Shown in pieces: positions 27,461-38,302 of a stretch of DNA of 64,000 nucleotides. Position numbers and translations under genes: made by a program. Position 1 is the first letter of the stretch. The number at the start of each line of letters is the position of its first letter. Under the pieces are notes generated by a model, which made no database searches, was not told the DNA's origin, and saw nothing but the letters and a program-made list of their open reading frames with translations. Origin of the DNA: Bacteroidia bacterium (GTDB taxonomy: Bacteria; Bacteroidota; Bacteroidia; NS11-12g; UBA9320); contig JAGYJG010000001.1 in NCBI GenBank assembly GCA_018402155.1, forward strand, positions 632,198 to 696,197, written 5' to 3'.

Positions 27461-28692
27461 TAAAATTGAGCCACGATACTGGGGTATTAACAGGGGAAAT
27501 CAACCTACCGTCTAGTAAGAGCATCTGCAACCGGATGTTGGTTTTGCGGCAATTATATGAGCCATCTATGAAGCTCGATAACATATCTACAGCAAATGAT
27601 AGTACTTTGTTAAAGGATATATTAGAAAGAAACGACCCGGAAATTGATGTTCAAGACGCAGGAACAGCCCTGCGGTTTTTGGTGGCCTACTGTGCCGTGA
27701 CTCCCGGTGAATGGCATATTCAAGGCACTGATAGATTGCATGATAGACCTATAAGCCAGCTGGTTGATATACTACGTATCTTTGGAGCAGATATTTCGTA
27801 TACCAAGGAAGTTGGTAGAGCCCCGCTCAAAATTATAGGTAAGCAGTTGAGTGCTTCTATAGATCTTATTGATATTACCGAGGTAAAAAGCAGTCAATTT
27901 GTTTCGGCAATTCTACTCATAGCTCCCAAAATATATGGCAATTTCAACTTGAAAGTAGATACGAAGATGAACTCGTACAGCTATGTGCTGCTCACTATAG
28001 CTTGTTTACGGCGGATGGGTTTTTCAGTTTTTGTAAAAGGGCAATACATTTCTGTACTCAAGCAGCAAAAATTTGATGGGGAGTATTTTTTTATAGAGCC
28101 AGATTGGAGCTCATTTTATTATTGGATGAGTATGATTCATTTGGCCAGAGAGGTAGATCTCTTTTTCCCGGGTGTGCGGTTAGACAATATGCAGAAAGAG
28201 CGGAAGAAACTTTTTGACGTTGGAAATAGTGGTGTCAATTTTGAGGAGACTTATGGTGGCATGCATATTATTAAGACTAAACAAGGCACTATAGAGTGTA
28301 AGAATACGTATAACTTTTCGCAGTTTCCTGATAGTGCTATGACTTTTGCCATGCTTTTGCCAGCTTTGGGATGTAAAAATATAATTTTCAAAGGCTTAGA
28401 AAGTTTAAAATATAAGGAGTGTGACCGTGAATTGGCCTTAGCGGAGCACCTAGCAAGAATTGGAGTCCACTTCTCAAAAAATAAGAATGAATGGACACTC
28501 GATACAACTTACTATAACCTAGAGGCAGAGACTATTTTTAAGACTTACGATGATCACAGAATGGCTATGTGTGTAGCGCCATTGGCCTTATTGAAACCCA
28601 TATACGTAGAGAATGAAGGTGTTGTAAAAAAATCGTATCCCCATTTTTGGGAAGATTTAAAGGCGGTTGGCTTTCAAATAAACTACATTTGA
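27457..28692 (+). CDS. aroA: 3-phosphoshikimate 1-carboxyvinyltransferase (EPSP synthase)
   Basis: LPSSKSICNRMLVL, DAGTALRFLVAYCA, DRLHDRPISQLVDILRIFGADI, FKTYDDHRMAMCVAPLAL; 4-nt overlap with aroB. Confidence 0.92.
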   Translation: MIKLSHDTGVLTGEINLPSSKSICNRMLVLRQLYEPSMKLDNISTANDSTLLKDILERNDPEIDVQDAGTALRFLVAYCAVTPGEWHIQGTDRLHDRPISQLVDILRIFGADISYTKEVGRAPLKIIGKQLSASIDLIDITEVKSSQFVSAILLIAPKIYGNFNLKVDTKMNSYSYVLLTIACLRRMGFSVFVKGQYISVLKQQKFDGEYFFIEPDWSSFYYWMSMIHLAREVDLFFPGVRLDNMQKERKKLFDVGNSGVNFEETYGGMHIIKTKQGTIECKNTYNFSQFPDSAMTFAMLLPALGCKNIIFKGLESLKYKECDRELALAEHLARIGVHFSKNKNEWTLDTTYYNLEAETIFKTYDDHRMAMCVAPLALLKPIYVENEGVVKKSYPHFWEDLKAVGFQINYI

Positions 28693-28696
28693 ATCA

Positions 28697-29758
28697 GTGA
28701 ATACAATTGGTAAAAATATTAGACTGACGTCCTATGGTGAATCTCATGGCGAATCTGTGGGTGTTATCTTGGATGGTTTTGTAGCCGGTTTTGAACTCGA
28801 TGAGACATTCATACAAAATCAACTTAATCGCAGAAAACCTGGGCAGTCTGCAATCAGCACACCACGCAAAGAGGTAGACAAAGTGAATATTTTAAGTGGT
28901 GTTTTTAAGGGTAAAACAACAGGAGCTCCTATACATTTTGAGCTACTCAACCAGAATGCAAAATCCCAAGATTACGAAAAACTAAAGGACGTATATAGAC
29001 CAAGTCACGCAGATTATACATATGATGTGCGCTATGGTGTTGGCAACAGAGATTTTCGGGGTGGCGGCAGAAGCAGTGCACGTATCACTGCAGGGTGGGT
29101 CGCCGGAGGAGCTCTGGTACAAGATTTTTTGGTTAGAGAAAAGGGAATACATATAGCTGCCTACGTGAAACAAATAGGAGACATACGCTTTGAAGCTGAT
29201 GCACAGATTTATACACAACAAGAGGTGGATGCAACTAGCGTAAGATGCCCAAATGACGCTTTAGCTCAAAAAATGATAACTGCTATAGGGCTAGCCAAGA
29301 AAGAAAAAGATAGTTTGGGTGGTATTATAGAATGTGTTATATCAGGTGTCAATGCAGGAATAGGAAATCCTGTATTTAATAAATTAAACGCAGCACTCGG
29401 TCATGCTATGCTAAGTATAAATGCAGTCAAAGGTTTTGAGTTGGGCGGTGGTTTTGAAATGAGTGCAAAAAGAGGCTCGGAAGTGAATGACGCTTTTCAA
29501 AATATGCACGGAGTAGTTTCTACTAAATCCAATCATTCTGGTGGTATACAAGGCGGAATAAGCAATGGAATGGATATTGTCTTTCGCGTCGCATTTAAAC
29601 CTACTGCAACCATAGGTACTGTGCAAGAGACCTTAGATATCATTGGCAATGCTGTAAATATTGAAGCCACAGGAAGGCATGATCCGTGTGTTGTTCCGCG
29701 GGCTATTCCTATCGTAGAAACTTTGGCAGCCATTGTTATAGCTGATTTTGTGGTGTAG
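28697..29758 (+). CDS. aroC: chorismate synthase
   Basis: RLTSYGESHGESVGVILDGFVAG, RRKPGQSAISTPRKEVD, SHADYTYDVRYGVGNRDFRGGGRSSARITAGWVAGGAL. Confidence 0.97.
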   Translation: MNTIGKNIRLTSYGESHGESVGVILDGFVAGFELDETFIQNQLNRRKPGQSAISTPRKEVDKVNILSGVFKGKTTGAPIHFELLNQNAKSQDYEKLKDVYRPSHADYTYDVRYGVGNRDFRGGGRSSARITAGWVAGGALVQDFLVREKGIHIAAYVKQIGDIRFEADAQIYTQQEVDATSVRCPNDALAQKMITAIGLAKKEKDSLGGIIECVISGVNAGIGNPVFNKLNAALGHAMLSINAVKGFELGGGFEMSAKRGSEVNDAFQNMHGVVSTKSNHSGGIQGGISNGMDIVFRVAFKPTATIGTVQETLDIIGNAVNIEATGRHDPCVVPRAIPIVETLAAIVIADFVV

Positions 29759-29811
29759 TATGGCCAAAACATTTCTTTCTCCATTGGGAATTTAATAAAA
29801 AAAGGAATAGA

Positions 29812-30636
29812 GTGAAAAAAATAATAATCCACTTCCTAGGTGTATACCTCAATGCGATAAACATGGTTTCAAAAAAAGTAGGAGGGAAGCACGCATTCTT
29901 ATTATTTTGCTATCCCTTTCCTGTAAAATTAAAATCTAAACAACAGCAGTTTTTGGAGACTAGTAAGCAATATTTTATCCATTTTAAAACAAATAAAATT
30001 GCTACCTACGAATGGGGCAACGGAGAAAAAACAATACTCTGTTTGCATGGGTGGCAAAGTCAAACCTATCGTTGGAAAAAATATATAGAGGAACTAGATA
30101 AAGAAAAATATAAAATAGTAGCAATAGACGCTCCAGCGCACGGAAATTCAGATGGTAAAATATTTAATGTACCTATGTATGTTCAAATTATCGAAAAGAT
30201 ATTGACCGATAAAAAAATAGATTACATTCTTGCTCATAGTTTAGGAGCGTTTTCTACGATGTGTTTGTTTTATGAAAAACCAGAACTAGCATTAAAAAAA
30301 GTTGCTTTGCTTGGCACACCAGGAAAAGCAACAGATTTTATTGATGAGTATGCTAAAATACTGAAAACACATCCTCGAGTGAAACATAATTTGATACAAT
30401 ATTTTATTAACTATTCGGGTATGAAACCGGATTATTACGATACTCTTCGATTTGCTCCAAGTCAAACATCACAAGCACTTCTGATACATGATATACAAGA
30501 TAAAGAAGCACCTTATCACTATGCTGAGTCTATAGCTGCAATTTGGCCAAATTCTCATCTCCATACCACACAAGGATATGGGCATAAGCTACGCGATATT
30601 AGTGTGGTAAACAAAGTTATACAGTTTTTTGACTAA
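29812..30636 (+). CDS. alpha/beta-fold hydrolase
   Basis: ILCLHGWQSQTYRWKKYIEELDKEKYKIVAIDAPAHGNSDG, nucleophile elbow LAHSLGAFS; GTG start. Confidence 0.88.
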   Translation: MKKIIIHFLGVYLNAINMVSKKVGGKHAFLLFCYPFPVKLKSKQQQFLETSKQYFIHFKTNKIATYEWGNGEKTILCLHGWQSQTYRWKKYIEELDKEKYKIVAIDAPAHGNSDGKIFNVPMYVQIIEKILTDKKIDYILAHSLGAFSTMCLFYEKPELALKKVALLGTPGKATDFIDEYAKILKTHPRVKHNLIQYFINYSGMKPDYYDTLRFAPSQTSQALLIHDIQDKEAPYHYAESIAAIWPNSHLHTTQGYGHKLRDISVVNKVIQFFD

Positions 30637-30704
30637 CTCACTTTTTTGTTTACCCAAGCAAGAGCTCTAAGAAGTATCAAACATTTGAATGTTTTTCGTT
30701 AACA

Positions 30705-32147
30705 TTGACCCCGATGAAAAAAATGGCGCTGCATTGGCAGGTTATCATAGCATTGGTTTTGGGTGTTATATACGCTGTAAGCATAGTATATAATGCCGAT
30801 GTAAATGGGACAAAAAAGGGAATACAGTTTACCGCAGATTATATTGCACCATTTGGAGAAATATTTGTAAGAGTCCTAAAACTAATCGCTGTACCTATGG
30901 TATTATTCTCTATCATAGCTGGCATAGGTAGCCTGAAAAATATAAAACAGCTGGGTAGAGTTGGCGTAAAAACATTGCTAATTTACGTTGGAACTACGGT
31001 GAGTGCAATACTTGTTGGCTTACTATTTGTAAATGCGATAAAGCCTGGGCAGTTTCCCTCTCAAGACTCACGCATAGAAAAACGTATAGAATATGAGCTT
31101 TGGTTGACTGCTACACCAGGAGCACCGCGTTTAGATAAAGTGAGTATGCTTACAGATTCAAACTACGCAGCAAAAGTGGCTCAGGTGAAAAATCGAATTG
31201 CTACTGTAGTTATAGATTCAGATACACAAGATAAGCTGGATAAGGCTGCCGCCGAAAAACAAAAAGGGCCGCTATATAAGTTCATAGATATTTTTCCAAG
31301 CAATATAGTCAATGCAGTATCAGACAAAGATGGAAAAACAAATATGCTACAGGTTATATTTTTTGCCTTGTTTTTTGGAGTAATGCTAGTGAAATTACCA
31401 AAAAAACATGGACAGCCCGTACGCAAGGTGATAAATGGTCTTAACGAGGTTTTTATTGCTATGATAAACGCAGTAATAAGGATGATGCCAATTTTTGTTT
31501 TTGCCCTAATGGCAGGTAGTTTGGTGAAGTCTGCCGGAGATAATTTGGAAAAACTAAAAGAACAATTGGTGTTTTTGGGTCACTATTCTTGGGTTCTTGT
31601 TGTGGCTTTATTTGTTGTTGCTTTTGTATACTATCCGTTGCTCATACATTTTTTTGCCAAGCGTGTTACCATAAAACAGTTTTTGAAAGGAATTCGCGAA
31701 GCACAAATTACCGCTTTTAGTACAAGCAGTAGTATGGCTACATTGCCTGTAACTATGGATTGTGTAAATCATAATCTACACGTACCAAAACCAATTTCTA
31801 GTTTTGTTCTTCCTATTGGAGCTACGGTAAATATGGACGGTACCAGTACGTACCAAGCTGTAGCTGTAGTTGCTATGGCACAATTTCATATGATTGATCT
31901 CGACTTTACCCAGCAGATGTTAATTGTGCTCACAGCTACGTTGGCTAGTATAGGTGCCGCCGCTGTACCCAGTGCAGGATTAGTACTGATGATAGTAGTA
32001 TTAGAAAGTGTAGGTCTAAATCCAGCTTGGATAGCTATTATACTTCCAGTAGATCGAATTCTCGATATGTGCCGAACGGTAGTAAATGTGACTGGCGATG
32101 CCACAGTTTCTAGCATAGTAGCAAGTACGGAAAACGTAGAGGTATAG
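30705..32147 (+). CDS. dicarboxylate/amino acid:cation symporter
   Basis: FGEIFVRVLKLIAVPMVLFSIIAGIGSL, FSTSSSMATLPVTMDC, PIGATVNMDGTSTYQAVAVVAMAQ. Confidence 0.93.
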   Translation: MTPMKKMALHWQVIIALVLGVIYAVSIVYNADVNGTKKGIQFTADYIAPFGEIFVRVLKLIAVPMVLFSIIAGIGSLKNIKQLGRVGVKTLLIYVGTTVSAILVGLLFVNAIKPGQFPSQDSRIEKRIEYELWLTATPGAPRLDKVSMLTDSNYAAKVAQVKNRIATVVIDSDTQDKLDKAAAEKQKGPLYKFIDIFPSNIVNAVSDKDGKTNMLQVIFFALFFGVMLVKLPKKHGQPVRKVINGLNEVFIAMINAVIRMMPIFVFALMAGSLVKSAGDNLEKLKEQLVFLGHYSWVLVVALFVVAFVYYPLLIHFFAKRVTIKQFLKGIREAQITAFSTSSSMATLPVTMDCVNHNLHVPKPISSFVLPIGATVNMDGTSTYQAVAVVAMAQFHMIDLDFTQQMLIVLTATLASIGAAAVPSAGLVLMIVVLESVGLNPAWIAIILPVDRILDMCRTVVNVTGDATVSSIVASTENVEV

Positions 32148-32403
32148 CTATTTGTTAATGCCTCAATACCCACGCTAGTAGTAAAGTATATTTTACTAAT
32201 TGGCAGCAGTTGTGCTTATTTTTTTTGTAATTCGCTCTAAGTTTTTTTATATGGGCAGCTATTTTAAGTGGTCGCAGATAGTTTAAATTTTATTACCTCA
32301 CGTATTATTTTGTTCAACATGAGGTAAACTTTACTAAAATGTGTCATGTTTGCACGCATCAAATGGATATTAAACTGTTCTATTTGCACAATATAACTCA
32401 AAA

Positions 32404-34464
32404 ATGAAGAATATAATTTTCGCGATACTAAGCCTATTTGCAGTACAAACTATAAATGCACAATGTGGCACAGATGCCTATAATCAAGAGCTTATAAATA
32501 AAGAAACCGGTCGAACTGATATAAACTATATTGATTACTTGGAGGCTGAACGTGATTTTGAATTTGAAACTAGAGTAGATAAAAAAACAAAAAAGTCCAT
32601 TCGTACTGTTCCTGTAGTCTTTCATATTATACATGGCTACGGAGAAGAGAATATAAGCAAAGCGCAAATCGAAGATCAAATACGTATTATAAATGAGGAC
32701 TTTCAGCGCTTGAATGCTGATGCATCAAGCACAAGGGCAATCTTCCAATCCAGAGCGGCTAGTTTTGATTTGGAATTTAAGCTTGCAAGAATAGCTCCAA
32801 ATGGCTCATGTACCGAAGGAATAACTCGTACATATGACCCGGTAAATATGTACGATAATAGGGAATCAGGAATTGAAGAAGCAAAATCAGCTGTAGCTCC
32901 ATGGGACAGAAATAAGTACCTAAATATTTGGATAGTAAAAGAGATACTCAGCAGTGGCACGGGTACTATTTTAGGATATGCTCAATTTCCGGGAAGACTG
33001 GCAAGTACAGACGGCATAGTCATGATACATAACCGAGTGGGAACAATAGGAACAGCGCGTTTCAGTGACAAAGGAAGAACCCTCACTCACGAAATAGGTC
33101 ATTGGTTGGGCTTATATCATCCGTTTCAAGGCGGTTGTTTTGGTTTTGGAGATGGAGTGGAAGATACGCCACCAGTGGCTGAACCATCGTATGGATGTAC
33201 CGCAGGTCAAAATCCGAACACGTGTACCAATGACACAGAAATAGATATGGTGGAAAATTACATGGACTATGCAAATGGTGGATGTATGAATGCATTTACT
33301 GACGGTCAGCGAGCTAGGGCAGAAGGATATCTTGCGAGTCTATCTTCTCGAGGTTCTACTATTACCGCTGCCAATTTGGTAGCTACAGGAGTAAATACCA
33401 ATCCAAGCTGTGCTCCAATTGCTGATTTTTGGCATACTTCAGACAAACTAACCATTTGCGAGGGGCAGTCTATAAATTTTCAAGATTTGAGTTACAACGG
33501 CACAATAACCAGTAGGACTTGGACCTTCGAAGGAGGTTTGCCTTCTACCAGTGGAGTTGAAAGTCCTACAGTTACATACAATAAAGCCGGCATATATAAA
33601 GTAGAGCTAGAGGTTAGAAATTCACAGGGTACAGATAAGATCACTAGACCTTTATTTATTAGTGTAACTCCAGCTGTTGCTGCAAATAAAGCCCCGGCAG
33701 GCCAAAATTTTGAAAATGCTGCGGCCGTTAACTTATGGCAGCTAGAAACTGACAACAATGACGGTTGGTTCTTAAATACGACATTAGGATTTTCTGGAAA
33801 TAGGTGTCTAGAGGCACGAACAAGTGAACAAACGCCAGTAGGTTTGAGACTATCAGCCATTTCGGATCCAATAGATGTTTCTGAATATCAAGGAAATTTA
33901 AATTTACATTTTAAATATGCTTATGCACGCCGAGTGGCTGGCTCTTCAGAACGGCTTTTAGTTTTGGGTTCAAATGATTGTGGTATATCTTGGAATATTC
34001 TTGCTGTATATCTAAATGCTACTTTAGAAACTTCAGCAGTAGCTCCAAATTGGAAGCCTGCTACTCTTTCAGACTGGGGAAGGGCAGAGATAGATATCAG
34101 CCGATATGCGGGTAGCTCAAATTTATATTTGCGCTTTGACGCACTCAGCCAAGCAGGAAATTCTATTTACTTGGATGATGTAAATGTGGGCTCTTTTGCT
34201 CTTAACGTGAAGGAGACTCTAATGGAGCAAAACCTGTACCTCTTACCAAACCCAGCACAAAATGAATTGACAATACAATCAGTAGATTTGAAAGGAAAAA
34301 TGATTGTTTCTATTGTTGATATAACAGGTCGGTTACTTTTGCAGCGAAATTTAGACTCCAATACACGCGCAATAAACACAACTGAACTAACCAATGGGGT
34401 GTATACAGTATGGGTAGAAGCAGATAATGTAAGATGGGCTAAGAAATTAATAATCAGTAAATAA
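32404..34464 (+). CDS. M43-like zinc metalloprotease with PKD domain and T9SS C-terminal sorting domain
   Basis: Signal peptide; LTHEIGHWLGLYHPFQGGC zinc motif; PKD-like SRTWTFEGGLPSTSGVESPTVTYNKAGIYKVELEV; C-terminal LLPNPAQNELTI...NGVYTVWVE. Confidence 0.92.
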   Translation: MKNIIFAILSLFAVQTINAQCGTDAYNQELINKETGRTDINYIDYLEAERDFEFETRVDKKTKKSIRTVPVVFHIIHGYGEENISKAQIEDQIRIINEDFQRLNADASSTRAIFQSRAASFDLEFKLARIAPNGSCTEGITRTYDPVNMYDNRESGIEEAKSAVAPWDRNKYLNIWIVKEILSSGTGTILGYAQFPGRLASTDGIVMIHNRVGTIGTARFSDKGRTLTHEIGHWLGLYHPFQGGCFGFGDGVEDTPPVAEPSYGCTAGQNPNTCTNDTEIDMVENYMDYANGGCMNAFTDGQRARAEGYLASLSSRGSTITAANLVATGVNTNPSCAPIADFWHTSDKLTICEGQSINFQDLSYNGTITSRTWTFEGGLPSTSGVESPTVTYNKAGIYKVELEVRNSQGTDKITRPLFISVTPAVAANKAPAGQNFENAAAVNLWQLETDNNDGWFLNTTLGFSGNRCLEARTSEQTPVGLRLSAISDPIDVSEYQGNLNLHFKYAYARRVAGSSERLLVLGSNDCGISWNILAVYLNATLETSAVAPNWKPATLSDWGRAEIDISRYAGSSNLYLRFDALSQAGNSIYLDDVNVGSFALNVKETLMEQNLYLLPNPAQNELTIQSVDLKGKMIVSIVDITGRLLLQRNLDSNTRAINTTELTNGVYTVWVEADNVRWAKKLIISK

Positions 34465-36824
34465 TGCCAAAAAACCTAGTTATAGTAGAGTCACCAGCCA
34501 AAGCCAAAACCATAGAAAAATACCTCGGTAAAGATTTTACCGTAAGATCTAGTTTTGGCCACATAAGAGATTTAGCTAAAGGAGACGGAGCTATAGATAT
34601 AGAGAAAGGATACCTTCCAAACTATATTGTTTCACCTGATAAAAAAAAGATAGTTGCAGAACTCAAGAAATTAGCAAAAGGTGCCGATATGGTGTGGCTG
34701 GCTTCTGACGAGGACCGTGAGGGAGAAGCCATTTCATGGCACCTTTCGGAGGTTTTGGGCTTGAAAGCAAGCAACACAAGACGCATTGTCTTTCATGAAA
34801 TAACAAAAACAGCTATTTTACATGCCATAGACAACCCTAGAGATATAGATCAACATTTGGTAAATGCACAACAAGCTCGTAGAGTTTTAGATAGATTGGT
34901 TGGCTTTCAGCTTTCTCCGGTGCTTTGGCGCAAAGTAAAACCTAGCTTGAGCGCAGGAAGGGTACAAAGTGTGGCAGTACGTTTGGTAGTGGAGCGTGAG
35001 CAAGAAATACAATCATTTCAAACTAGCTCATCTTTCAAAATTCAAGGTCAGTTTGATGTGAATGGTAAATTACTAAAAGCTGATTCTAGTAAACGTCCTG
35101 TACAAGGGGAAGAAGCAAAGAATTTCTTGGATAGCTGCAATGGAGCCACGTTTAGTGTGGGAGATATAGCTATTAAACCTGCTAAACGAAGTCCAGCAGC
35201 TCCCTTCACTACATCTACATTACAACAAGAAGCTAGTAGAAAACTAGGGTACAATGTCAGTAGAACAATGATGTTGGCACAACGCCTTTATGAAAATGGA
35301 CATATCACGTATATGAGAACTGACTCAGTAAATTTGTCAGAATTTGCAAGAAATGGGGCAAAAAATGCCATCACTAGTGAATATGGTACAGAGTACTCTA
35401 AACCCAGAAAATATAGCACTAAGGATAGTAACGCACAAGAAGCACACGAGGCAATAAGACCTACAGACTTTACCATAAATGATGCGGGTGATGATGATGG
35501 CCAGCGCCGACTTTACCAGCTAATTTGGAAACGAGCGATTGCCTCGCAAATGAGTGAAGCTGAGCTAGAGCGAACAACTATAGATATAGTTAATGACAAA
35601 AACACAGATATATTTAAGGCGAAGGGAGAAGTTATTAAATTTGATGGTTTTCTGAAAGTATATCTTGAAGGTACTGATGACGATGAGGAGGAGGAAGAAA
35701 ACGGACTTTTACCAAAAGTGACTAGTGGCCAAAAGCTTGGCTTAATACAAATAAGCGCTGTACAGAGATACAGTAGGCCTCCAGCCCGCTTTACAGAAGC
35801 TAGCTTGGTAAAGCGATTAGAAGAATTAGGTATAGGTAGACCAAGTACTTATGCCCCAACTATAAGTACCGTGCAGAAAAGAGGGTATGTAGTAAAGGAT
35901 GATATAGAAGGCGCATCCCGCAAGTATGTAAGCTTTAAGCTGGAACAAAACCAAGTAGATGAAGAAATTCTAACAGAAAACTATGGGGCAGACAGAAACA
36001 AAATGCACCCTAGTGATATTGGCAAGGTTGTTACAGAGTTTTTGATACAACATTTTGGTAAAGTAATGGACTATGGCTTTACAGCATTGGTAGAAAAAGA
36101 ATTTGATGAGATAGCTGAAGGACTCAAAAACTGGTCAGAAATGATTGATGGTTTTTATAAGCCTTTTCATTTAGATGTAGAAAAAACACTAGAAACTGCA
36201 GAACGCGCCACGGGAGAAAGAAAACTAGGTGAAGATCCTAAAACAGGAAAACCAATAATTGCAAGAATTGGTAGATTTGGACCTATGGTACAAATAGGAG
36301 AGCAAGATGATGATGAAAAACCTCGTTTTGCCAGCTTAGCAAAGGGTCAAAATATAGACAATATATCACTAGACCAAGCACTAGATTTATTTAAAATGCC
36401 ACGCATTCTAGGTGAGTTTGAAGATAAACCTGTAAAAGCTAATGTGGGTAGATTTGGACCTTATGTGCAGCATATAAAACTATTTGTGTCTATACCCAAA
36501 GAAGAAGATGTAATGGAAATTGACCTAGATAGGGCTGTAGAACTTATTTTAGCCAAACGAAAAGCTGATACTGAGCGGATCATTAAGAACTTTGACGAAG
36601 ACCCTGAAACTCAAATACTAAACGGTAGGTGGGGCCCTTTCATAAAAAGTGGGAAGAAAAATTTTAAGCTGCCAAAAGATTTAGAAGACCCAGCTAAATT
36701 AAGTCTTGAGGAGGTAAAGCACATTATGGAGAATCAACCTACCAAAGGGAAAGCAGCACCGGCAACCAAACCAGGATCAAAGACAAAATCTAAAACGAAA
36801 TCTAAAAAAGTGGCCAAAAAATAA
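34464..36824 (+). CDS. topA: DNA topoisomerase I
   Basis: LVIVESPAKAKTIEKYLGKDFTVRSSFGHIRDL, LASDEDREGEAISWHL, RRVLDRLVGFQLSPVLW, ITYMRTDSVNLS; Lys-rich tail. Confidence 0.97.
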   Translation: MPKNLVIVESPAKAKTIEKYLGKDFTVRSSFGHIRDLAKGDGAIDIEKGYLPNYIVSPDKKKIVAELKKLAKGADMVWLASDEDREGEAISWHLSEVLGLKASNTRRIVFHEITKTAILHAIDNPRDIDQHLVNAQQARRVLDRLVGFQLSPVLWRKVKPSLSAGRVQSVAVRLVVEREQEIQSFQTSSSFKIQGQFDVNGKLLKADSSKRPVQGEEAKNFLDSCNGATFSVGDIAIKPAKRSPAAPFTTSTLQQEASRKLGYNVSRTMMLAQRLYENGHITYMRTDSVNLSEFARNGAKNAITSEYGTEYSKPRKYSTKDSNAQEAHEAIRPTDFTINDAGDDDGQRRLYQLIWKRAIASQMSEAELERTTIDIVNDKNTDIFKAKGEVIKFDGFLKVYLEGTDDDEEEEENGLLPKVTSGQKLGLIQISAVQRYSRPPARFTEASLVKRLEELGIGRPSTYAPTISTVQKRGYVVKDDIEGASRKYVSFKLEQNQVDEEILTENYGADRNKMHPSDIGKVVTEFLIQHFGKVMDYGFTALVEKEFDEIAEGLKNWSEMIDGFYKPFHLDVEKTLETAERATGERKLGEDPKTGKPIIARIGRFGPMVQIGEQDDDEKPRFASLAKGQNIDNISLDQALDLFKMPRILGEFEDKPVKANVGRFGPYVQHIKLFVSIPKEEDVMEIDLDRAVELILAKRKADTERIIKNFDEDPETQILNGRWGPFIKSGKKNFKLPKDLEDPAKLSLEEVKHIMENQPTKGKAAPATKPGSKTKSKTKSKKVAKK

Positions 36825-36868
36825 TTCACTTTTTTTTGCTTGCTGTTAGTCTTTCCTATTGTGATTTC

Positions 36869-36876
36869 TATCTTTG
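36869..36876 (+). promoter_or_regulatory. candidate -7 box TATCTTTG upstream of the transglutaminase-family gene
   Basis: TAnnTTTG match 9 bp before the ATG at 36886. Confidence 0.4.
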
Positions 36877-36885
36877 GTCACTCTA

Positions 36886-37797
36886 ATGGGACAAATTAAC
36901 CTAACTGAACTAGAAAGTATGCTGTACCTGCTAGACGATAGCGATGTACGCGTGGTAGAGCACATAGAGGCACAGATCTTGGACTTGGGTGCAGCGGTTA
37001 TACCATTGCTAGATGAGCGTTGGCCGCAAGAAGCCAACTATCAAAGACAACATAAAATACTGTCTTTGATAAAAATAATACAGCAACAATCGCTTAGTAC
37101 TGATCTCAGACTTTGGTCGAAAACAAAGGAGCAAGATTTGCTCGATGGGCTACTAATTATCAATAAGTTGAAAGACAAAACGCTAACGCGTCAGCCTATT
37201 GACAATCTTCTTGACAAACTAAAACTAGATGCATGGCTGGAGATGCATTACGACCTCACTTCATTCGAAAAAGTAAAAATTCTTAATCACATTTTTTTTG
37301 ATGTTCATGATTTTAAAGGAGATACAGAGTCGTATCATCAAAGTGATAATTCATTCATTAGTTCTGTTTTGGAGCGAAAAAGAGGCAATCCTATTACCTT
37401 GGCAATTATTTACTCGCTCGTAGCGCAACGACTAAATATACCGGTGTTCGGCGTCAATTTACCACAACACTTTATTTTGGGTTATGTTAAAGATTTTGAT
37501 TGGCCGCCTCTGCTAAGGTTCAATGACCCAGCTGCCAGTTTTAACGAACACGGAGGAGATATTTTGTTTTATATAAACCCGTTCAATAATGGTTTGATTT
37601 TCAATCACGACCATATACACAAATTTCTAAAACAATTAAATCTAGAACCCAAAGAAGAATATTTTAAGACGTGTAGTAATAGTGATATATTGATGCGTGT
37701 TCTAAGAAATTTGGAGGTTGCTTACGCTAAAGAAAATAATGCTTCAAAGGTAGAGCAGGTAAAAATACTATTAGATGTACTACTGGAGAAAGATTAA
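36886..37797 (+). CDS. transglutaminase-like/SirB1-family protein
   Basis: DDSDVRVVEHIEAQILDLGAAVIPLLDE, VLERKRGNPITLAIIYSLVAQRLNIPVFGVNLPQHFILGY; ORF opens at TTG 36874, ATG at 36886 preferred. Confidence 0.8.
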   Translation: MGQINLTELESMLYLLDDSDVRVVEHIEAQILDLGAAVIPLLDERWPQEANYQRQHKILSLIKIIQQQSLSTDLRLWSKTKEQDLLDGLLIINKLKDKTLTRQPIDNLLDKLKLDAWLEMHYDLTSFEKVKILNHIFFDVHDFKGDTESYHQSDNSFISSVLERKRGNPITLAIIYSLVAQRLNIPVFGVNLPQHFILGYVKDFDWPPLLRFNDPAASFNEHGGDILFYINPFNNGLIFNHDHIHKFLKQLNLEPKEEYFKTCSNSDILMRVLRNLEVAYAKENNASKVEQVKILLDVLLEKD

Positions 37798-38302
37798 TAA
37801 TTTTGATAGAATATTCCTTTCTTATACAATCTATTTGCTGACTCAATAATTGCAATTTAGGATCTCTTAATGCATAATCATTAGTACCTTCTGTTTCTTA
37901 GTATTTTCCTATCTAAACTATTTATATCTAGTTGTTTACTCGTGATTTTTAAATTGCCTTACACAGTTATTTTTCCTACAGTTCGCTGCATATTTATCGC
38001 TTAATTGGAAGCGAAACTCAGTTGTGTTTTTGTGTGGTGGGCAAGTTTGAGACCCAACTCCTGTTTGAACATTAGCCGATAATACTTTAAATACAAGTCA
38101 AATTGCTAAAGTAAAATTATTTAAAAGTTTTAAAGTTGAACACAGCTTGTGTTTAAAAGGTATTTAAATTAGTATACTCATATAGATAGTAAAAAAATGA
38201 TAAATCAAAGATGGTGTTAGGTTAAATGATAGTACCCCTATTTTTTTATGCCCTTTTCAAACCATTAGTGGGCAATTTCCTCTCACGAATACTAGGGTGC
38301 AT

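Noticed and set aside
33492-33860. 122-aa minus-strand ORF inside the M43-like metalloprotease
   Set aside because: Antisense to a strongly supported gene, no motif
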